Shown: piece after piece, positions 28,577 through 39,850 of the stretch
Layout of the letters: the number at the start of each line of letters is the position of its first letter
Position numbering within the stretch: the first letter of the stretch is position 1
Assembly: GCF_014193285.1 (NCBI RefSeq)
Contig: NZ_JACHZE010000003.1
Coordinates: forward strand, 234,173-298,172
Direction: 5' to 3'
DNA from: Atlantibacter sp. RC6
GTDB lineage: Bacteria; Pseudomonadota; Gammaproteobacteria; Enterobacterales; Enterobacteriaceae
DNA length: 64,000 bases
Program-made: the position numbers and the translations under genes
The notes under the pieces: generated by a model
Seen by the model: only the letters and a program-made list of their open reading frames with translations
Told to the model about the DNA's origin: nothing
Databases searched by the model: none

Positions 28577-28633
28577 AACACCCTGTTTTCTGGCGGTAAC
28601 AAGTCACAACCCGTTGATTTTGTTATATCGTGA

Positions 28634-30133
<1,500 letters not shown>

Positions 30134-30139
30134 TCCAGT

Positions 30140-30162
30140 AAGGGGCCTTAGCGCCCCTTTTT
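30140..30162 (+). terminator. Terminator of bglA
   Basis: AAGGGGC (30140-30146) pairs with GCCCCTT (30153-30159), followed by a short T run. Confidence 0.8.
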
Positions 30163-30182
30163 ACCGCGCAATCATTAACGAC

Positions 30183-30219
30183 ATTGATGAAACCTATCCC
30201 AATGATAGGCCCGGCTTGT
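30183..30219. promoter_or_regulatory. OxyR-like binding site upstream of the cytochrome c peroxidase
   Basis: Four tetrads spaced by seven bases read ATTG, CTAT, ATAG, TTGT (30183, 30194, 30205, 30216), against the consensus ATAG-N7-CTAT-N7-ATAG-N7-CTAT. The two central tetrads are perfect and sit in a CCTATC/GATAGG inverted repeat. Experimental OxyR control of E. coli yhjA supports the reading. Confidence 0.6.
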
Positions 30220-30227
30220 GAAATTTA

Positions 30228-30241
30228 TTGATACCTATCAA
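30228..30241. promoter_or_regulatory. FNR box upstream of the cytochrome c peroxidase
   Basis: TTGAT-ACCT-ATCAA is a perfect FNR consensus site. Its centre (30234.5) would sit near -41.5 for a start at about 30276, with a plausible -10 around 30263-30268, which is the class II activator arrangement. Confidence 0.8.
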
Positions 30242-30332
30242 GAGGTAGAATCCCCACACTGACACTATGCCCTTTCAGGAACCAGATAGTTTGCGGTCTC
30301 TGAGACCTCATTCACCTTGAAGGGATAATAAG

Positions 30333-31724
30333 ATGAAAAACCTCACTAAACTGGCGCTGGGTGTCGTGGGCGTCGGTCTTGTAGGCTACCTCGGGCTTGT
30401 GGCGTATGTGTATCACCACGACAGCGAGCGTAATAGCCGTGCTTTGACTCAAACCTCTGCTTCACCGCAAAACAATAAAGTGCTGGCGATCATGCGCGAC
30501 AAAGGGTGCGACTACTGTCATACCGTGTCCAGCGATCTGCCGTTCTATTCCTCGCTGCCCGTCGCAAAGCAGCTGATGAACGACGACATGCACCTTGGCT
30601 ACAAATCGTTCAATCTCACCCCGCTGCGTCAGAGCCTGATTGACGACACGCCCGCCCTGCAAAGCGATTTGACCAAAATCGAATGGGTGATGGAGCACCA
30701 GACCATGCCACCGACGCGCTACACCGCCCTGCACTGGGACGGCAAAATGAGCGATGACGAACGCGGCGTGGTGCTCGACTGGATCAAGGCCCAACGCCTG
30801 AAGTACTACGCGGCCGAGGATATGGCGCAGCAGCACCGCAATGAACCGGTCCAGCCGATCCCGCAAACCGTGCCTTACGATAAGCGCAAGGCCGCGCTGG
30901 GCTTCCGGCTGTATCACGATCCGCGCATCTCTGATGACAACTCCATCTCCTGCGCGAGTTGCCATCAATTGGGCGCGGGCGGCGTGGATGGCCGGAAAAC
31001 CTCGACCGGCGTGCGCGGCGAAATCGGGCCGATTAACGCCCCAACAGTGTTTAACTCGGTGTTTAACGTGGTGCAATTCTGGGATGGCCGCGCGCCAGAC
31101 CTGAAAGCCCAGGCCGGCGGCCCGCCGCTCAACCCAATCGAAATGGCGTCCAAATCCTGGGATGACATCACCGCCAAACTGAACCAGGACGCGATCCTCA
31201 AGCACGACTTTAGCGCCGTCTATCCGCAGGGCTTAAGCGGCGACACCATTACCGACGCTATCGCCGAGTTTGAAAAAACGCTGATTACGCCGAACTCGCC
31301 GTTCGACAACTATCTGCGCGGCGATGAAAACGCGCTGACAGCCCAGCAGAAACAGGGCTGGAAGCTGTTTAAAGATAACAAGTGCGCCACCTGTCATACC
31401 GGCGTGATCCTCGGCGGGAGAACGTTTGAACCGCTGGGCCTGAAGAAAGAATTCACGTTCGGCGACGTACTGCCAGCGGATATTGGCCGCATGAACGTCA
31501 CCCACGACGAACGCGACCGCCTGCGCCAGAAAGTGCCGACGCTACGTAACATCGCGCTTACCGCGCCGTATTTTCACCGCGGCGACGTGGCGACGCTGGA
31601 TGAGGCGGTGAAACTGATGCTGCGTTACCAGGTGGGCACCGAACTGCCCCAGTCCGAGGTGGACGATATCGTGGCGTTCCTGCAAAGCCTGAACGGCGTG
31701 TATAAGCCCGCGCCGCTGGAATAA
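30333..31724 (+). CDS. yhjA: Tri-heme cytochrome c peroxidase (YhjA/Ccp family)
   Basis: A 463-residue periplasmic peroxidase anchored by an N-terminal membrane segment (residues 6-28). Three CxxCH haem sites are seen at C59 (CDYCH), C207 (CASCH) and C351 (CATCH); the first is the extra domain that separates YhjA-type quinol peroxidases from di-haem enzymes. It uses quinol-derived electrons to reduce hydrogen peroxide, in E. coli allowing peroxide respiration without oxygen. AAGGGA precedes ATG 30333. In E. coli K-12 this gene lies elsewhere, near treF. The upstream FNR and OxyR-like sites match its known dual control. Confidence 0.92.
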   Translation: MKNLTKLALGVVGVGLVGYLGLVAYVYHHDSERNSRALTQTSASPQNNKVLAIMRDKGCDYCHTVSSDLPFYSSLPVAKQLMNDDMHLGYKSFNLTPLRQSLIDDTPALQSDLTKIEWVMEHQTMPPTRYTALHWDGKMSDDERGVVLDWIKAQRLKYYAAEDMAQQHRNEPVQPIPQTVPYDKRKAALGFRLYHDPRISDDNSISCASCHQLGAGGVDGRKTSTGVRGEIGPINAPTVFNSVFNVVQFWDGRAPDLKAQAGGPPLNPIEMASKSWDDITAKLNQDAILKHDFSAVYPQGLSGDTITDAIAEFEKTLITPNSPFDNYLRGDENALTAQQKQGWKLFKDNKCATCHTGVILGGRTFEPLGLKKEFTFGDVLPADIGRMNVTHDERDRLRQKVPTLRNIALTAPYFHRGDVATLDEAVKLMLRYQVGTELPQSEVDDIVAFLQSLNGVYKPAPLE

Positions 31725-31732
31725 CCCTACCG

Positions 31733-31748
31733 CCGCCCGCCAGGGCGG
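31733..31748. terminator. Hairpin between yhjA and ygfF
   Basis: CCGCCC and GGGCGG form a 6-bp stem around GCCA between the two convergent genes. No T tract follows on either side, so a terminator role is uncertain. Confidence 0.35.
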
Positions 31749-32492
31749 CTACTTGCCCCCGGCCAGATCGATAAAGCTGCCGGTAACGTACGACGCGTTA
31801 TCACTCACCAGCCAGGCGATAGCCTGCGCCACCTCTTCCGGCTGCCCGCCGCGCCGCATCGGGATGGCAGGCGCAACGCGATCCACCCGCCCCGGCTCAC
31901 CGCCCGACGCATGCATATCGGTATAGATAAAACCGGGCCGCACGCCGTTAACGCGGATCCCCTGCGCCGCCACTTCCAGGGAAAGCCCGATGGTCAGCGT
32001 GTCCACCGCGCCTTTAGAGGCCGCATAGTCAACATATTCTCCCGGCGATCCCAGCCGCGCCGCCACTGAAGAGACATTGACAATCGCCCCGCCGCTGCCG
32101 CCGTGTTCGGTGGACATCCGCTTTACCGCTTCCCGGCAGCATAAGAAATAGCCAGTCACGTTGGTGGACAGCACCCGATTAATCCGCTCGGCAGTCAGGT
32201 TTTCAACGCGGCACTGGGTAGAAAGAATGCCCGCATTGTTAACCAGCACGTTCACGGGCCCCCAGGACTGGTCAATGGTGGTAAACATCGCCACCACCTG
32301 CTGCTCATCAGAGACATCCGCTTGCAAGGCTATGGCTTCACCGCCCGCCCGGGTAATTTCCTCTACCACCGTCTGCGCAGCCTGCCGATCGCGATGATAG
32401 TTCACTACCACCCGCATCCCCTGCTGCGCCAGCAGCAGAGCAGTGGCTTTGCCAATTCCCCGGCTTGCGCCGGTAATCAGTGCGATTGTCAT
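31749..32492 (-). CDS. ygfF: Short-chain dehydrogenase YgfF
   Basis: A 247-residue NAD(P)-dependent short-chain dehydrogenase. The cofactor motif TGASRGIG is at the N-terminus, NNAG follows near residue 85, and the catalytic Ser and YxxxK are seen in NVSSVAAR and YVDYAASKGA. The start at 32492 has GGAGG six bases upstream and matches E. coli YgfF; a longer frame runs through the gcvP terminator and is rejected. The substrate (sugar-like) is unknown. Confidence 0.9.
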   Translation of the reverse strand: MTIALITGASRGIGKATALLLAQQGMRVVVNYHRDRQAAQTVVEEITRAGGEAIALQADVSDEQQVVAMFTTIDQSWGPVNVLVNNAGILSTQCRVENLTAERINRVLSTNVTGYFLCCREAVKRMSTEHGGSGGAIVNVSSVAARLGSPGEYVDYAASKGAVDTLTIGLSLEVAAQGIRVNGVRPGFIYTDMHASGGEPGRVDRVAPAIPMRRGGQPEEVAQAIAWLVSDNASYVTGSFIDLAGGK

Positions 32493-32502
32493 GGGATCCT
32501 CC

Positions 32503-32530
32503 AAAAAATAAGGGCACCGAAGTGCCCTTA
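32503..32530 (-). terminator. Terminator of gcvP
   Basis: TAAGGGCAC (32509-32517) pairs with GTGCCCTTA (32522-32530). On the minus strand the stem is followed by a T-rich tract that leads directly into the Shine-Dalgarno of ygfF. Confidence 0.85.
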
Positions 32531-32552
32531 CAGAATAGAACAACGCGCTACG

Positions 32553-35426
32553 TTATTGATATTCGCTCATCGGTACGCAGGAGCAGAACAGATTGCGATC
32601 GCCGTAGACATCGTCCAGACGTTTTACCGTCGGCCAGTATTTTCTGTGGTGGCTTTCCGGGAATACCGCCAGTTCGCGGCTGTACGGGTGGTTCCATTCC
32701 GCCACCAGCTCATCCTGGGTATGCGGCGCGTTAACCAGCGGGTTGTCTTCCAGCGGCCACTCGCCTTTCGCCACGCGATCGATCTCCTCGCGGATTGTCA
32801 GCATCGCGTCGATAAAGCGGTCCAGCTCCAGTTTGCTTTCCGATTCGGTCGGCTCAACCATCAGGGTTCCGGCAACCGGGAAAGACATGGTTGGCGCGTG
32901 GAATCCGTAGTCGATCAGGCGTTTGGCGATGTCCAGCTCGCTGATGCCGGTCTGCTCTTTCAGCGGACGGATATCAAGGATGCATTCGTGCGCCACGCGG
33001 CCATCGCGCCCGGTATACAGCACCGGGAACGCGCTTTTCAGACGCGTTGCGATGTAGTTGGCGTTGAGGATCGCCATCTGGCTGGCGCGCTTAAGCCCCT
33101 GCGCACCCATCATGCGGATGTACATCCAGCTGATCGGCAGAATCGACGCGCTACCGAACGGTGCGGCGGAAACCGCGCCCTGACGGGTCAGCATGCCTTC
33201 AATCTGCACCACGCTGTGGCCCGGCACAAACGGGGCCAGGTGCGCTTTCACGCCGATCGGCCCCATGCCTGGGCCGCCGCCGCCGTGCGGAATGCAAAAG
33301 GTTTTATGCAGGTTGAGGTGCGACACATCCGCGCCGATATGGCCCGGCGTGGTAATGCCCACCTGGGCGTTCATGTTTGCGCCGTCAAGGTACACCTGGC
33401 CGCCAAACTGATGCACCACGTTGCACACTTCGCGAATGGTTTCTTCGTACACGCCGTGCGTTGACGGATAGGTCACCATGATGCACGACAACTGGTCGCC
33501 TGCCTGCTCGGCTTTAGCACGCAGATCGGTCAGGTCGATGTTGCCCTGCTTATCGCACGCCACGACCACCACCTGCATCCCCGCCATCTGCGCGGAGGCC
33601 GGGTTGGTGCCGTGCGCGGACGCCGGGATCAGGCAGATATCGCGATGGCCTTCGTTGCGGCTCTCGTGATAGTGACGGATTGCCAGCAGACCCGCGTATT
33701 CACCCTGCGCGCCGGAGTTCGGTTGCATACACAGCGCGTCGTAACCGGTGAGTTTCACCAGCCACTCGGAGAGCTGCGCGATCATCTGGTGATAGCCTTC
33801 CGCCTGATCCACCGGGCAGAACGGGTGCAGTTCAGCAAATTCCGGCCAGGTGATCGGGATCATTTCCGCCGCCGCGTTGAGCTTCATGGTGCAGGAGCCC
33901 AGCGGGATCATCGCTTGGTTGAGCGCCAGATCTTTGCGCTCCAGGGAGTGCATGTAGCGCATCATCTCGGTTTCGCTGTGATAGCGGTTAAACACCGGGT
34001 GAGTCAGGATCGCGTCCTGGCGCAGCATGGCGTCCGGGACCGAGCGGCTGTCGTGCGCCACATCTTTATCCAGCTCGCTGATATCCAGCCCGTGGTTGTC
34101 CCCCAACAGCACGCTAAACAGGTTCAGCAGATCCTGACGGGTGGTGGTTTCATCCAGGGTGATGCCCACCGCGTTCAGCACGTCGCTACGCAGGTTGATC
34201 TCTTTGGCCTGGGCGCGGCTTAGTACGGTAGCTTTATCGGCGATTTCTACGCACAGCGTGTCGAACCAGCTGCTGTGGCGCAGTTTCAGGCCTTTTTGCT
34301 GGAGGCCCGCCGCCAGAATGTCGGCCATGCGATGGATGCGATCGGCGATGCGCTTCAGGCCTTTCGGGCCATGGTAAACCGCATACAGGCTGGCGATATT
34401 GGCCAGCAGCACCTGAGAAGTACAGATGTTGGAGTTGGCTTTCTCGCGGCGGATATGCTGTTCGCGGGTCTGCATCGCCATACGCAGCGCGGTATTGCCC
34501 GCCGCGTCTTTGGAAACGCCGATGATGCGGCCAGGCATGGAGCGTTTATGCTCGTCGCGCGCGCCGAAGAACGCCGCGTGCGGCCCGCCGTAGCCCATCG
34601 GTACGCCGAAACGCTGGGCGGAGCCGAACACGATATCCGCGCCCTGGTGGCCCGGCGCGGTCAGCAGTACCAGCGCCATAAAATCAGCGGCCACGCTGAC
34701 CACCACTTTGCGGGATTTCAGTTCGGCGATCAGCGCCGAGTAATCGTGTACTTCGCCGGTGGTGCCGACCTGCTGCAACAGCACGCCGAACACGTCCTGA
34801 TGGTCGAGCACTTTTTGCGCGTCATCGACAATCACGTCAAAGCCGAAGGTTTCGGCACGGGTCCGCACTACGTCCAGCGTCTGCGGGTGTACGTCAGCCG
34901 CCACGAAGAAGCGGTTCGCGCCCTTGAGTTTGCTGACGCGTTTGGCCATTGCCATGGCTTCCGCCGCCGCGGTGGCTTCATCCAGCAGCGACGCCGACGC
35001 GATGTCCATACCGGTGAGATCGATAGTCACCTGCTGGAAGTTCAGCAGCGCTTCAAGACGGCCCTGGGATACTTCCGGCTGGTACGGCGTATAGGCGGTG
35101 TACCAGCCCGGGTTTTCCAGCATATTGCGCAGGATCACCGGCGGGGTGTGCACGGCGGCGTAGCCCATGCCGATAAAGGTCTTAAAACGTTTGTTGCGGG
35201 CGGCGATGGCTTTCAGTTCAGCCAGCGCCGCGTATTCGGTGGTCGCCTCGCCGATAGCGGGCGGTGTCGCCAGCTGAATGTCCGCAGGGACGATTTGCGC
35301 CGTCAGGGCATCAAGGGATTGCGCGCCAACGGTTTTGAGCATGGTGTGTAGCTGCTCGCTATCCGGGCCGATATGACGGTCGATAAACGCGTCGCGATTT
35401 TCCAACTGGTCGAGAGTCTGGGTCAT
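32553..35426 (-). CDS. gcvP: Glycine dehydrogenase (decarboxylating) GcvP
   Basis: A 957-residue PLP enzyme, the P-protein of the glycine cleavage system. It decarboxylates glycine and passes the aminomethyl group to the lipoyl arm of GcvH. The PLP lysine is K708 in HLNLHKTFC, followed by the glycine-rich GGGGPGMGP. The start at 35426 (MTQTLDQ) gives the E. coli length; the frame is open for another 22 codons but without family similarity. Last gene of gcvTHP, 110 bases after gcvH. Confidence 0.96.
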   Translation of the reverse strand: MTQTLDQLENRDAFIDRHIGPDSEQLHTMLKTVGAQSLDALTAQIVPADIQLATPPAIGEATTEYAALAELKAIAARNKRFKTFIGMGYAAVHTPPVILRNMLENPGWYTAYTPYQPEVSQGRLEALLNFQQVTIDLTGMDIASASLLDEATAAAEAMAMAKRVSKLKGANRFFVAADVHPQTLDVVRTRAETFGFDVIVDDAQKVLDHQDVFGVLLQQVGTTGEVHDYSALIAELKSRKVVVSVAADFMALVLLTAPGHQGADIVFGSAQRFGVPMGYGGPHAAFFGARDEHKRSMPGRIIGVSKDAAGNTALRMAMQTREQHIRREKANSNICTSQVLLANIASLYAVYHGPKGLKRIADRIHRMADILAAGLQQKGLKLRHSSWFDTLCVEIADKATVLSRAQAKEINLRSDVLNAVGITLDETTTRQDLLNLFSVLLGDNHGLDISELDKDVAHDSRSVPDAMLRQDAILTHPVFNRYHSETEMMRYMHSLERKDLALNQAMIPLGSCTMKLNAAAEMIPITWPEFAELHPFCPVDQAEGYHQMIAQLSEWLVKLTGYDALCMQPNSGAQGEYAGLLAIRHYHESRNEGHRDICLIPASAHGTNPASAQMAGMQVVVVACDKQGNIDLTDLRAKAEQAGDQLSCIMVTYPSTHGVYEETIREVCNVVHQFGGQVYLDGANMNAQVGITTPGHIGADVSHLNLHKTFCIPHGGGGPGMGPIGVKAHLAPFVPGHSVVQIEGMLTRQGAVSAAPFGSASILPISWMYIRMMGAQGLKRASQMAILNANYIATRLKSAFPVLYTGRDGRVAHECILDIRPLKEQTGISELDIAKRLIDYGFHAPTMSFPVAGTLMVEPTESESKLELDRFIDAMLTIREEIDRVAKGEWPLEDNPLVNAPHTQDELVAEWNHPYSRELAVFPESHHRKYWPTVKRLDDVYGDRNLFCSCVPMSEYQ

Positions 35427-35536
35427 GAGCGAGGGTTCCTGAAACGTGCGGTGAATCGGTTGGTAACGGGTGATACTCGAATAATTGTTCATGTTGCAGA
35501 AGCCAGCGCCCCTGCAACATGCATGATGACGCGTAT

Positions 35537-35926
35537 TTATTCGTCTTCTAACAGGGCTTCGTAACCCGCCGCATCCAGTAACGCTTCCAGTTCGGATTCG
35601 TCGCTGGCTTTGATACGGAAGATCCAGCCTGCGCCGTATGGCTCGCTGTTCACCTGCTCCGGGGAGTCGCTCAGGGCGTCATTGACCGCGACGATTTCAC
35701 CGCTGATTGGTGCGTAGATATCTGATGCCGCTTTCACGGATTCCGCCACCGCGCAGTCCTCGCCCGCGCTCACGGTCGCGCCAACATCCGGCAGATCGAC
35801 GAATACCATATCGCCCAACAGTTCCTGGGCATGTTCGGTAATACCTACGGTGTAAGTACCGTCCGCTTCTTTGCGCAACCACTCATGCTCTTTACTGTAT
35901 TTCAGTTCACCTGGCACATTGCTCAT
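35537..35926 (-). CDS. gcvH: Glycine cleavage H protein GcvH
   Basis: A 129-residue lipoyl carrier that shuttles intermediates between GcvP, GcvT and lipoamide dehydrogenase. The lipoylated lysine is K65 in the ESVKAASD motif. The start at 35926 (MSNVPGE) follows GAGAAAAAGAA and equals the E. coli length; seven additional in-frame codons upstream are ignored. It lies 26 bases after gcvT. Confidence 0.96.
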   Translation of the reverse strand: MSNVPGELKYSKEHEWLRKEADGTYTVGITEHAQELLGDMVFVDLPDVGATVSAGEDCAVAESVKAASDIYAPISGEIVAVNDALSDSPEQVNSEPYGAGWIFRIKASDESELEALLDAAGYEALLEDE

Positions 35927-35952
35927 TTCTTTTTCTCCGAATAACAAAACAG

Positions 35953-37050
35953 TTACTGAACCACCGGCTTACCGGCGCGAACAAAAATCGGTTTGGTGAC
36001 GATAACCGGCATTTCACGGTTGCGGATCTGCACGATGGCGGTGTCGCCAATCCCGGCAGGAACACGCGCCAGCGCGATGCTGTAGCCCAGGGTGGGCGAG
36101 AACGATCCGCTGGTGATTTTGCCTTCCTGCACGTTGCCCTGCGCATCGGTGAATCGCACCGGCAGGTCATTACGCAGTACGCCTTTTTCTTTCATCACCA
36201 GGCCAACCAGTTGGTCGGTGCCTCGCTCCCGCTGGGATTCCAGCGCTTCACGGCCAATAAAATCACGATCTTCCGGCTGCCAGGCGATAGTCCAGCCCAT
36301 GTTGGCTTCCAGCGGCGAAACGCCTTCGTCCATCTCCTGACCGTACAAATTCATCCCCGCTTCCAGACGCAGCGTATCGCGCGCGCCAAGGCCGCACGGC
36401 TTCACGCCCGCTTCAACCAGTTGGCTCCAGAACGAAGCGGCTTTTTCTGCTGGCATCGCGATTTCATAACCCGCTTCGCCGGTGTAGCCGGTTGTCGCGA
36501 TAAACAGATCGCCCGACTGCACGCCAAAGAACGGCTTCATGCCCTCTACGGCCTGGCGCTGTTCATCAGTAAACAGAGTTGCGGCTTTCTGTTTTGCCTG
36601 CGGGCCCTGAACGGCAATCAGCGCCAGGTCGTCGCGAACGGTGATATCGAGGGAATAGGGTTCGGCGTGCTGGGTGATCCAGGCGAGGTCTTTTTCACGG
36701 GTGGCGGAGTTAACAACGAGGCGGAAATAATCTTCAGTGAGGAAATAAACGATCAGATCGTCAATCACGCCGCCGGAGGCATTGAGCATTCCGCTATACA
36801 GCGCTTTACCCGGCTGGGTGAGCTTCGCCACGTCGTTCGCCAGCAGATAGCGCAAGAATTCGCGGGTGCGCTCGCCATGCAGGTCGACGATGGTCATGTG
36901 GGAAACATCGAACATCCCGGCGTCGCTGCGCACTGCGTGATGCTCATCAAGCTGCGAGCCGTAGTGCAGCGGCATCATCCAGCCATGGAAATCCACCATG
37001 CGCGCGCCGCAAAGCGTATGTTGTTCGAACAAAGGAGTCTGTTGAGCCAT
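35953..37050 (-). CDS. gcvT: Aminomethyltransferase GcvT
   Basis: A 365-residue T-protein that transfers the methylene group from aminomethyl-GcvH to tetrahydrofolate and releases ammonia. The N-terminal [14 protein letters not shown] and MFDVSHM segments and the later [11 protein letters not shown] are typical. AGAGGAAAAG precedes the ATG. First gene of the operon; controlled in E. coli by GcvA, Lrp, PurR and CRP, and a PurR-like site is visible upstream here. Confidence 0.96.
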   Translation of the reverse strand: MAQQTPLFEQHTLCGARMVDFHGWMMPLHYGSQLDEHHAVRSDAGMFDVSHMTIVDLHGERTREFLRYLLANDVAKLTQPGKALYSGMLNASGGVIDDLIVYFLTEDYFRLVVNSATREKDLAWITQHAEPYSLDITVRDDLALIAVQGPQAKQKAATLFTDEQRQAVEGMKPFFGVQSGDLFIATTGYTGEAGYEIAMPAEKAASFWSQLVEAGVKPCGLGARDTLRLEAGMNLYGQEMDEGVSPLEANMGWTIAWQPEDRDFIGREALESQRERGTDQLVGLVMKEKGVLRNDLPVRFTDAQGNVQEGKITSGSFSPTLGYSIALARVPAGIGDTAIVQIRNREMPVIVTKPIFVRAGKPVVQ

Positions 37051-37131
37051 CTTTTCCTCTTTCAGTCAGCAGAGGCGAATTGCCTCTTTACTACTGGACG
37101 AAACCCGGCGTCGGCATCATTCCCGCTGCCC

Positions 37132-37147
37132 ACGCAAACGTTACCTT
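37132..37147. promoter_or_regulatory. PurR-like operator upstream of gcvT
   Basis: ACGCAAACGTTACCTT matches the PurR consensus ACGCAAACGTTTKCKT at about 14 of 16 positions. It lies about 85 bases before the gcvT start codon, consistent with the repressor site known at E. coli gcvT, which links glycine cleavage to purine supply. Confidence 0.65.
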
Positions 37148-37422
37148 TGGCCTGAAGTTACCATCTAACGCAGGGACAAACCACACGCGAAAATGGGTCA
37201 TTACATTAGCTTATGACCAAAATGGGAAAAGAAGGCTACAGTGGAATTCACTGGAAAAATGCGAATGTAGACACATAAACGCAACATAATCGGCAGTGAT
37301 TTTTTATGGGGAAGCATTAACGTCGGAAATTCAGACGAAATCGCTGAAAGTGAAAAATCGCCACATTAAAAAAACTAATTCGAAAAATCCGGTCAAATTA
37401 GAATAATTCAAATGAGGCGAGG

Positions 37423-37451
37423 CTTCCCTTTTCAGGTACTGAAAAGGGAAG
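37423..37451. repeat. 13-bp perfect inverted repeat downstream of ubiI
   Basis: CTTCCCTTTTCAG (37423-37435), GTA, CTGAAAAGGGAAG (37439-37451). The RNA hairpin would be very stable but no T tract follows on either strand, so it is an atypical terminator or a 3'-end stabiliser for the ubi transcript. Confidence 0.7.
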
Positions 37452-37461
37452 TGTGATCGAG

Positions 37462-38664
37462 TTAACGTAACCAGTCAGGCAGGTCGTTAAGACCCATCGC
37501 TTCGCGAATGAGCTGCGGTTTTACCCCTGGCAAAGTGTCCGCCAGTTTGAGTCCCACATCGCGCAGCAGTTTTTTGGCAGGATGGCTACCGGCAAACAGG
37601 TCGCGAAACCCCTGCATGCTGGCCAACATCACCGCCGCGCTGTGCTTGCGGCTACGCTCGTAACGGCGCAGATAGAGATGCTGCCCGATATCTTTGCCCT
37701 GCTTGTGCAGACGGCGGATTTCGGCAATCAACTCCGCCGCATCCATAAAGCCGAGATTCACACCCTGCCCGGCGAGCGGATGAATGGTGTGCGCCGCATC
37801 GCCCACCAGCGCCAGACGGTGAGCGGCGAACTGGCGGGCATAGCGCCCGGTCAGCGGGTAGATCTGGCGGTCGCTTTCCACCGAACACAGGCCAAGGCGG
37901 TTATCAAAGGCGATGCACAGTTCCTGGTTAAAGGTATCGGCATCGCACTGCTGTAACCGCTCCGCCTCTTTCGGCGGCAATGACCAGACGATGGAGCAGA
38001 GATTAGGATCGGGCAGCGGCAGGAACGCCAGGATGCCTTCGCCATGAAAAATCTGCCGCGCCACCGCGCCGTGCGGTTCTGCGGTGCGAATGGTCGCCAC
38101 CAGCGCGTGATGCCCGTAATCCCAGAATGTCAGCGGGATATCCGCGCGGTTGCGCAGCCACGAGTTAGCCCCATCAGCCCCCACCACCAGCCGCGCAGTC
38201 AGCATGGTACCGTCCTGCAACGTCAGAAAGGCTTCATTCTCACCGAACGCCACCTGTTGTAGCTGCGACGGGGCAATCAGCGTGGTATCCGCGTTGCGGG
38301 AGGCTTTATCCCACAGCGCCTGGTGGACCACGCTGTTTTCGATAATATGGCCAAGATGGCTGTAGCCCATGCTTTTATCGTCAAACGCAATCCGCCCGAA
38401 GCTGTCTTTTTCCCACACTTCCATGCCGTGATAGCGGCTGACACGCTGGTCCAGAATGGATTGCCAGACGCCGAGTTTTTCCAGCAGTTTTTCGCTGGCC
38501 GCGTTAATGGCGGAAACCCGCAGCGCGAAAGGCGCATCCGCCGCCAGCGGTTGGGGACGCTGCTGCTCAAGCACCGCGACGCGTAAGCCGCTGCCCTGCA
38601 ATCCGCACGCCAGCGCCAGCCCGACCATTCCGCCGCCTACAATCGCCACATCTACGCTTTGCAC
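37462..38664 (-). CDS. ubiI: 2-octaprenylphenol hydroxylase UbiI
   Basis: A 400-residue flavin monooxygenase that adds the C5 hydroxyl in ubiquinone synthesis. The FAD motif VAIVGGGMVG is at the N-terminus, and the GD motif (LVGDAAHTIHPLAGQGVN) lies near residue 300. The chosen GTG at 38664 (VQSVDVAIVG) has GGAG six bases upstream and gives exactly the E. coli length. It follows ubiH by ten bases, in a pepP-ubiH-ubiI transcript. Confidence 0.94.
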   Translation of the reverse strand: MQSVDVAIVGGGMVGLALACGLQGSGLRVAVLEQQRPQPLAADAPFALRVSAINAASEKLLEKLGVWQSILDQRVSRYHGMEVWEKDSFGRIAFDDKSMGYSHLGHIIENSVVHQALWDKASRNADTTLIAPSQLQQVAFGENEAFLTLQDGTMLTARLVVGADGANSWLRNRADIPLTFWDYGHHALVATIRTAEPHGAVARQIFHGEGILAFLPLPDPNLCSIVWSLPPKEAERLQQCDADTFNQELCIAFDNRLGLCSVESDRQIYPLTGRYARQFAAHRLALVGDAAHTIHPLAGQGVNLGFMDAAELIAEIRRLHKQGKDIGQHLYLRRYERSRKHSAAVMLASMQGFRDLFAGSHPAKKLLRDVGLKLADTLPGVKPQLIREAMGLNDLPDWLR

Positions 38665-38674
38665 ATTTGTCTCC

Positions 38675-39850
38675 TTAGCGCGCAACCCAACCCAGGGTCC
38701 GCCTGGCCAGCGCATCGCGCGCTGGCGTGAATATCTCAACGCCCATCAACCCTAAATTCCGCCCGACCACCAGCGGCGACCAGTGATTGGCAAACAGGTG
38801 CACCAGCCCGTCGGTGACGCCCACGGTGGCGTCGCGATCCGGCTCGCGCTGGCGCTGCCAGCCGTTAAGCACGGCAAATGCGCCAATGTCCTGCCCCGCC
38901 TGCCAGGCTTGCGCCACGTTTTCCGCCAGGGTGATCACATCGCGCATACCGAGGTTAAACCCCTGTCCGGCGATGGGATGCAGCGTTTGCGAGGCGTTGC
39001 CCACCAGCGCAACACGATGGGAGACCGACGACTCCGCGCGGCTCAGCACCAGCGGATAGGCGCTTCTGGCCCCCGCATGGGTGACGCGGCCCAAACGCCA
39101 GCCGAACGCTTTCTGAAGCTCATCGCAGAACCGCGCGTCGCTCCAGTCCAGCACCTGTTGGTTTTCCAGCGGATGGCACCACACCAGCGAACAGCGCCCC
39201 TGGGTCATCGGCAATACCGCCAGCGGCCCGTGCTCGGTAAATCGTTCGAAGGCCCGGCCACGATGCGGTTGCGCGGTGGTGACGTTGGCGATCACCGCCA
39301 GTTGTTGATAGGGAATATTTTGCCAGCGGATGCCGCACTGCTCGCCGATAGCGGAACGCGAACCGTCCGCCGCCACCAGCAGCGCGCCGCGGATCCGCTC
39401 GCCGTTAGACAGGGTGACGTCAACGTGCTGCTCGTCACGCGCCACGCTCATCACTCTGGCCGGGCAGTGCAGCGTCACGCCGCGCGCGCGCTTGAGCAGC
39501 GAAAACAGCCGCTGGCCGACTTCATGCAGCTCAACCACCTGCCCCAGCGCATCAATCTGATAATCCCGTGCGTCGATGGTGACAAACCCGGCGTGGCCGC
39601 GGTCGCTGACGTGCACCGTCTCAATGGCGGTGGCGCAGTCGGCCAGATTTTGCCAAATGCCGATGCGCGCCAGATGCGTCACCGTGCCCTGCGCCAGCGC
39701 GATGGCGCGGGCGTCAAACCCCGGATGCGCGGTGCTGGAAGGCGGCGTCGCTTCAATCAGATGCACCGCCAGCTTGCCCTGGGTTAAGTGGGAAATGGCC
39801 AGCGCCAGGGTCGCGCCCGCCATTCCGCCGCCGACGATGATGATACTCAT
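38675..39850 (-). CDS. ubiH: 2-octaprenyl-6-methoxyphenol hydroxylase UbiH
   Basis: A 391-residue flavin monooxygenase that adds the C1 hydroxyl in ubiquinone synthesis. FAD motif IIVGGGMAGATLAL at residues 3-16 and LVGNASQTLHPIAGQGFN near 290 mark the family. Its ATG overlaps the pepP stop by four bases. UbiI and UbiH are paralogues in tandem acting on neighbouring ring positions. Confidence 0.94.
   Translation of the reverse strand: MSIIIVGGGMAGATLALAISHLTQGKLAVHLIEATPPSSTAHPGFDARAIALAQGTVTHLARIGIWQNLADCATAIETVHVSDRGHAGFVTIDARDYQIDALGQVVELHEVGQRLFSLLKRARGVTLHCPARVMSVARDEQHVDVTLSNGERIRGALLVAADGSRSAIGEQCGIRWQNIPYQQLAVIANVTTAQPHRGRAFERFTEHGPLAVLPMTQGRCSLVWCHPLENQQVLDWSDARFCDELQKAFGWRLGRVTHAGARSAYPLVLSRAESSVSHRVALVGNASQTLHPIAGQGFNLGMRDVITLAENVAQAWQAGQDIGAFAVLNGWQRQREPDRDATVGVTDGLVHLFANHWSPLVVGRNLGLMGVEIFTPARDALARRTLGWVAR

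Larger units (their letters stand above)
37051..37461 (-). promoter_or_regulatory. gcvT upstream control region
   Basis: These 411 bases hold no gene. A PurR-like box lies at 37132-37147 and a 13-bp inverted repeat at 37423-37451 next to the ubiI stop. The middle (37150-37415) is strongly AT-rich, in keeping with Lrp and GcvA binding known in E. coli, though I cannot place those sites by eye. Confidence 0.6.

Noticed and set aside
32322-33464. Plus-strand open frame of 380 codons across the ygfF-gcvP junction
   Set aside because: Runs antisense through two certain genes and through the gcvP terminator.
37051-37461. Glycine riboswitch upstream of gcvT
   Set aside because: No tandem aptamer core was visible; enterobacterial gcvTHP is controlled by protein regulators, and a PurR-like box is present.
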